NCBI GenBank assembly: GCA_002105175.1
Contig: MCGE01000002.1
Coordinates: forward strand, 124,001 to 188,000
From: Absidia repens
Taxonomy: Eukaryota > Mucoromycota > Mucoromycetes > Mucorales > Cunninghamellaceae
Length of the DNA stretch: 64,000 nt
Direction of reading: 5' to 3'
Shown: positions 58,704 to 64,000 of the stretch, piece by piece
Layout of the letters: every line of letters begins with the position of its first letter
Position numbering within the stretch: the first letter of the stretch is position 1
The notes under the pieces: generated by a model
The model's input: only the letters and a program-made list of their open reading frames with translations
The model's database searches: none
Told to the model about the DNA's origin: nothing
Translations under genes and position numbers: made by a program

Positions 58704-60223
58704 TATATAGTCATTCCCCCCAATTCCCCTTTCTACAAATGCTTCACACTCTTATTTTACTCCCCTAGCTTTAGAATATTCATGTTATAAATATTATTAT
58801 CTATTATGCTAATACAAAATAAAGACTATTCAATACCATCAAAGCTTTGTCTTCCTTCTTTTTATTTTTTATTATTATTATACCACATGGGAAAAATAAT
58901 AAAACAGACAAATAAATAACGACCTGGAAGTATACAATATGACCATTCCAGCGACGGCAACGCTGGTGCTATGGTCTAGATTGCTAGATATGAATAGTTG
59001 AGAAGGAATTGGGTCACATATCATATTAGGTGACCTAGAACCATCAATCGCTTACTAGACATTTGGTGAATATGTGTGTGTATGTGTGTGTGTATGTGTG
59101 TGTGTATGTGTGTGTGTGTACATCTAAGCTGGAAAGTAGTTGCAAAATGTTCCATAGTAATGACTACACATGCTGTGCATAGATTTTTATATATAGATAT
59201 ATGGTGGGTCAAACAGGACTATGGTCAACTTTGATTCTAAGTGATCTAAATCTGACAACCGGTGTTTTTCTAGGGTCGAGAGGAGGGGGGAGGGAAGTCG
59301 GGAGAGAAAGTGGTCATACTGGGTGAGCTAAAATGTATGTGTTTGGTAGGACGCTCACAAAACAGTTACAATAACGATATTTATTCGCTATCTCTGAGGG
59401 GTTAGAGAATGACTAATAATAAAAAAAGAACATATTTTACGTTGAAGCAAGCATATTGACAGATATTATAAACTAAAAACGAAAGGCTCATTGTAAACAA
59501 GGGATTGAGTAGAAGGATGGTTTATTGAAGGAGGCATGAGGCAAACTAATGTAACGTTTAAAGAATGTTCAACACTAATCTAAAGGGGCAATTGTAAAAA
59601 TGGGATCTAGTCTACTGTACATATCACGAGAGACACGAAAGGGACATCTGTTATTGAATCACAACAACGATCAACACTCATAAAAAAAAAAAGGGATGAT
59701 GGTAGCAAGAAAGGGATCTATTGTGAAAAACATGAGGGAGACTAGTTAGGATATTTTTTCCTTGAAGAAAGTAAAAAAAAATAAAATAAGATATACATAG
59801 TTTATTCAGATGTAGATACAAAGCAATCATAAACGAAGCTAATGGAGGCTCCACAAAAGCCCAGCTAATGGAGATCCAAAATCCTGAATCCAAAATGAAA
59901 GGGTTTCCCCATGCATCTTGTAATCCCTGAGCTGAAAACACTTCTAAACTAGTTCTGGCACTAATCTAAGTCCATCAGAACACCATAGGAGTCACAATTG
60001 CGAAGGATTAAAGAAAACAAAGAAAGAGAGCGAAAAAAATAAAAAATAAAAAGTGCGTGGCAAATAAAAAGCCACGTGGGCGGAATTTGAATTATGTTTT
60101 TTTTTGGGAAGGGAGACACACAAAACACAGCATATAAAACAAATATCATCAATGATTTTACTGTAAAAATATATAATATCAAAAAAACAAAACAAAATCA
60201 ACACTATACTATAGTATAAAAAA
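58704..60223. other. Intergenic region between convergent MSH4 and TPP2 genes
   Basis: MSH4 3' UTR with aaataaag near 58817. Repeat copy E occupies most of the rest, including a (TGTA/TG)n microsatellite at 59073-59118. The TPP2 3' end begins at 60224. Confidence 0.6.
58980..60080 (+). repeat. Dispersed repeat family, copy E
   Basis: Blocks: 'acctagaaccatcaatcgc' (about 59035), 'ctcacaaaacagttacaat' (about 59354), 'ggaggcatgaggcaaactaa' (about 59528), 'caacactaatctaaagg' (about 59569), 'catgagggagactag' (about 59730), 'tttattcagatgtagata' (about 59800), core aaagggtttccccatgca (about 59898), 'ttctaaactagttctggca' (about 59943) and terminal cacgtgggcgg (about 60073). Minus strand reads SLEVFSAQGLQDAWGNPFIL and stays open for another about 65 codons in this copy only. 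Confidence 0.75.
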
Positions 60224-63200
60224 CTAAAATGGAGCAGGGCCACCAGGAGGAGATCGAATGAGATTCCATTTAGTATCATAATCCTTCCACAGAGTCCATG
60301 ACAAATCCTTCGCATATATATCCGCACGTACAGCCCACATCGTTCGAAGATCCTTGACCGTATCAGATGTCACAGAGGTCGCATCCATATATGCCTTGAT
60401 AGCTTTGAGTGCCAATCCATATCTTCCGGCTTGTCGTTCGCGTTTGACTTGCACCAACACAGAAATGATATCGCTTGACGTATCATCACCACCACCTTCC
60501 TTTGATGTCCAGAGAGCCAAATGATCCACTTCCTTTTGTAGTTGTTGTTCATAGTCCTGTCCTTCCCCGATGACCGCCACAAGTGCAGCCACACGGTGTT
60601 GGAGCGCCTTGATCAAATGTTGTTTCTTTTTGTCATTGGTCTTGCGTAATTGCTTTGCCGTCTCCGATTCCGTCGAGTCTGGTTTGGGTCGCATGTAGAA
60701 TTGCACCAGTTCCGGTTCATTGATTTGTGTCAACACCTTTTCTGATAATGCCATGATATCGTCCTGTTGCGCTTTGGTGAAATCACCGCCACCATTCTTG
60801 TCGCCACCGACTAATCCAGTCAATGCATCCGTTTGATTCCCGCCTTTCATAGTCCATACAGATTCCATTTTATAGTTCAAAAGCGTCAAGTCGTTGGCGT
60901 GTTCCGATTCCAATTTAGCAAGGAGAGTATCATAGGCCGTGGTTTTCTTGTCCAATTTCTTGAGAGCACCAATTTGTAAGTCCATGATAGAATCAGCAAG
61001 TTCTTGACTGATGATTTCATCCGATTTTTTGTTGCCAGAAGATGACGCTGACGATGTTTCTTCAGCTGCAGGAGACGGTGGGATCATATATAATGCTTTG
61101 TAGCTGCCACCATCAACAGATTTCGATTGGAACGACAAAGTACCTACAAGAGCATCGCCGGGTTTTGCATTGGAAGGGAGCCACGAGTTCTTGGACGGTG
61201 CAGCAATGTACAAGACATTTTGATCGCCACGTTCCAAAATGATTTTGTTGGCAATAGTAGATTTGTCAGAGGTGAAAGCTTCAGAAAATTTGCGATATGT
61301 GTTGAAAGTCACTGTCTTGCTGGCCTCAAAGTCGAGTTCACAAACTGTCTCCTTGAGTTTTTCAAGCACACCATGCTTTTCAGTAAGTAATTGCAGTTGG
61401 ATCGTGTAATCACCCTTAGCATTCAGCTTGATTTTGTGTCGATAGACGTCCAAATGTCCGACAACCTTGTGATTCGCATCATAGACTATGGAAAAAAAAG
61501 AGTCTGTGTAAGTCTATTTTGTGGGTTGCGTTTTTCTTTCTTCTTTCTTACCAATGCCAAAAACACCTGCCAGATAATGCTCATAAAGTTGATCCATCAC
61601 ATTAGCGAAGTAGGGGGTGACCGAAGAATTGGCCTCTGCCTTGAATTTGTAAGTGAGAACCAGTTCATACAATGTCTTGGTGTCGGGCAATGAATTACGA
61701 TCAGGGTGTAGCGGAGCAATGACTGCGTTTGTGGGTCGAGTGTATTTGCGTAAAGTATCTAAATCAGAGCAATTCTAAAATGTGAGTAGAAAGCATAGAC
61801 ACAAATCCCATTGTTTTTTAATTTACCAAATGAGACTTTGATATCGACAGCGGGTTCTCGACGTACAGGGGCGGCAATATCTAAACGGGTTATTTCTTGA
61901 TCCAATTTCACAACACCATTGCCAATAGCAAGATTGCCAGCGACTTGTACACCATGGAATTCCAAATTGAGCTCCACCGAGTGCTTTCCAAGTCCAGACC
62001 AAAATTGGGCTAAAGCAACCTATATAGTATATCGTGTAGATATATAATGTGAGTGTGTCATAATTCACATATACCTTCACTCCTCCATCGTTTATCTTTA
62101 CCTCCAAATTGAGACCACCACGGACAGCAAAACGCTTAACAATGACTTGATCACCGGTTTTAGGATCGCCATAGGAGCCCGAGCCAAGCAAGAAGGTATA
62201 AGTTTGCTTATTCTTTTGACTTTTGTTTGGCACAAGTTGAAGCAGGTGGAGCATAAAGCGAGCAGGGCTTGTTGCAGAAGCAGCATTCACACGGAGGGTC
62301 AATTCACAATCAGTTGCACCTTCCGGAACATGGACAAAGCGGCGGATAATGTCACCAGGGCCATATTCGACTTTTTGGTAAGTAAGGGAGCCATTATCCG
62401 CATTGACAGGCTTGACCACGGAAACAGGCACGCGGAAAAGAGGACCACGTTCAGGGTTGGCAGTATCGTATCCAAGCACTTCACCATAATGGAATTCGTT
62501 TTCACCAAGTATCGTAGGGTCCACCTTGATTTGGAAAGAATTGCCTTTTCGAATAAAAAAAAAAAGGTTGAGTTTACATATATATATATTTTTGCAGTAC
62601 AAATTTGTACTCAGCTTTTAGAATTCTTACCTCCAGAGTGCATGTACAAAAAGTCGGGTGCAGTGATCCATGATTGAGTTGAAACCAAAGCTAGGCGAGC
62701 ATCATAGTCAAACTTGGCACGGTTGTATTCCGGGTTTTCAGGATCTTTTTCGCCCATAAAAGTAGGTTTGATTTGTGTGGTGATATACTGTACTTGACTG
62801 ACTTCTTCTTGTTCACGCAGATAGATACCACGTTGTGAGCCGCGCTTGTTAACAGCCACCTGTTAGAAACAGAAGGAAAAAGGTCAGCACTGTTGGATGT
62901 GTTTGCTATATCTGTTTCCCACTTACTCTAAACAGAATATCCAAATCCTTATGATCTTGGTACGATTCAAGATATTCCCAAGATTTGTCAACTTGAATAA
63001 AGCCAACACCAAGAGGGTCTTTCACATCTTTTCCTGTTTGCACAATGGCGTTCTTCAGTCTATACGGTGTGTATGGCATTTTTTCACCTTTCAATGCAGA
63101 CACCAAGAGAGCAATACAGCCACATGCATTTGGGCTGAAGAAAAATCATTGACGTTAATAAGGGTCCTTATCAATATCTTCCCTTCTCTTTCGCCTATAT

Positions 63201-64000
63201 TACCTTGACATACTGGTACCATTCATCAAATCCAACTTGTTCAAACCATAAACCGGAACACAAGTGATGGCACTACCTGGAGCATAAATGTCAACACCAT
63301 GATAACCATCAGTAGAGGGGCCACGAGAGGACCACGTATAAGGGCATTCAGCAACAGATTCCAATAGGGCGTATTCGGCTTGCATCTGAGCGTGCTTGAC
63401 ATAGGCACCAACGGTGATGAAACTGGCATGCATACCAGCAGGAGCACCAATAGAGCTGAAACATGGTCCATCGTTACCGGCGCTAGTGACAAAAATACAG
63501 CCAGCCTTGCCAATAGCTTCATCAGCGAGCAACTTGATAAAATGGCCATCTACTGGGGAGCTACTTGATTCACCAAAGGACATATTGGCCAAGTCGACCT
63601 TGTTTATTGCTAAATGGGCAGCAGCACGAGTGATACCGGGACCAGTTTCCATTGAATCAAGACGAGCATCTCCAATTCTGAGAGACACAATTTGAGCACC
63701 AGGAGCAACCTACACCATAATAAATGTAATTTCAAGTTCATTTATTTGTAATTCTCCCATGTTTCCCCTCCAATAAAAAGGAATAGTAGAACTTACGCCA
63801 TTCAAAGTAGGATCATCGGGGAAGTTGGCAGCAGTAATACCAGCCACATGAGTACCATGAGTACCAGACAAAGTAACAATGCTAAAGTAATATACAAAGC
63901 AACGTCGTTTTAGTGTTTGTCCCTTCATTTCTTTGTTTCATCCTTATTTACCTGAGAATGTTTCCATCTTCATAAATATTGACCGAAAAATTGAGTAAAT
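60224..64000 (-). CDS. TPP2: Tripeptidyl-peptidase II (subtilase family), N-terminus cut by window edge
   Basis: Nine exons in the window: 64000-63952, 63881-63797, 63709-63204, 63134-62927, 62859-62631, 62544-62075, 62019-61827, 61758-61552 and 61485-60224, giving about 1,068 residues. The subtilisin core is recognisable: catalytic His in [16 protein letters not shown], oxyanion Asn in [20 protein letters not shown] and catalytic Ser in [17 protein letters not shown], the last split by an intron. Downstream come the beta-rich TPPII region ([20 protein letters not shown]) and the long helical C-terminal region. The exon with the catalytic Asp lies beyond 64000. TPP2 is a giant cytosolic exopeptidase that removes tripeptides from proteasome products. 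The stop is at 60224, after GGPAPF. Confidence 0.95.

Overview
This window is nuclear DNA from a filamentous fungus. Very intron-dense genes (introns mostly 50-110 nt, GTAAGT-like donors, T-tract acceptors), AT-rich spacers and short intergenic distances, together with the style of the proteins (DGAT2, PEX14, BAP31, dynamitin, mitochondrial EF-Tu, class II HDAC, chromovirus), fit an early-diverging lineage such as Mucoromycota. The lineage is an inference from style; no marker gene proves it.

Layout, left to right: 5' part of an NCS2 nucleobase permease (1-651, -, cut by the left edge); repeat copy A; fumarate reductase-like flavoprotein (2926-4657, +); PEX14 (5045-6334, +); LYAR-type nucleolar zinc-finger protein (6534-7482, +); repeat copy B; class II histone deacetylase with an N-terminal chromo-barrel/Tudor-like domain (9054-12512, -); DGAT2 (13160-14501, -); bZIP factor with unresolved frame changes (15880-17156, +); a large unrecognised coiled-coil, Q-rich protein (17908-21654, -); an unrecognised 13-exon coiled-coil protein (22342-24870, +); repeat copy C; mitochondrial EF-Tu (26790-28524, +); HEAT-repeat PP4 regulatory subunit 1-like protein (29205-32627, +); a complete young chromovirus (Ty3/gypsy with chromodomain integrase) on the minus strand with identical 284-bp LTRs and a GTCTT target duplication (32985-38839); repeat copy D; a possible tiny membrane protein; tRNA-Lys(UUU); PAP2 lipid phosphatase (41419-42722, -); a gene-poor 2.8-kb stretch; SAM methyltransferase (45505-47054, +); BAP31/Yet-type ER protein (47686-48904, +); dynamitin (49120-51160, +); WD40 protein (51788-54069, +); meiotic MSH4 (54246-58703, +); repeat copy E; tripeptidyl-peptidase II (60224 to right edge, -, N-terminus missing).

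The genes are ordinary eukaryotic housekeeping and regulatory loci and do not form a pathway cluster. The most unusual items are: (i) a family of about 0.7-1.1-kb dispersed repeats, five copies all in the same orientation, sharing an almost invariant core and a terminal CACGTGGGCGGG-like motif; (ii) a histone deacetylase in which a 9-nt micro-exon encodes the zinc-binding Asp-x-His; (iii) several genes whose start codon sits on a 3-8-nt exon; (iv) a chromovirus that looks recently inserted but whose integrase is in a separate reading frame; and (v) frame changes in the bZIP gene and the Q-rich gene that simple introns do not explain. Exon coordinates were read by eye from splice consensus and reading frame, so small errors of a base or two are possible.
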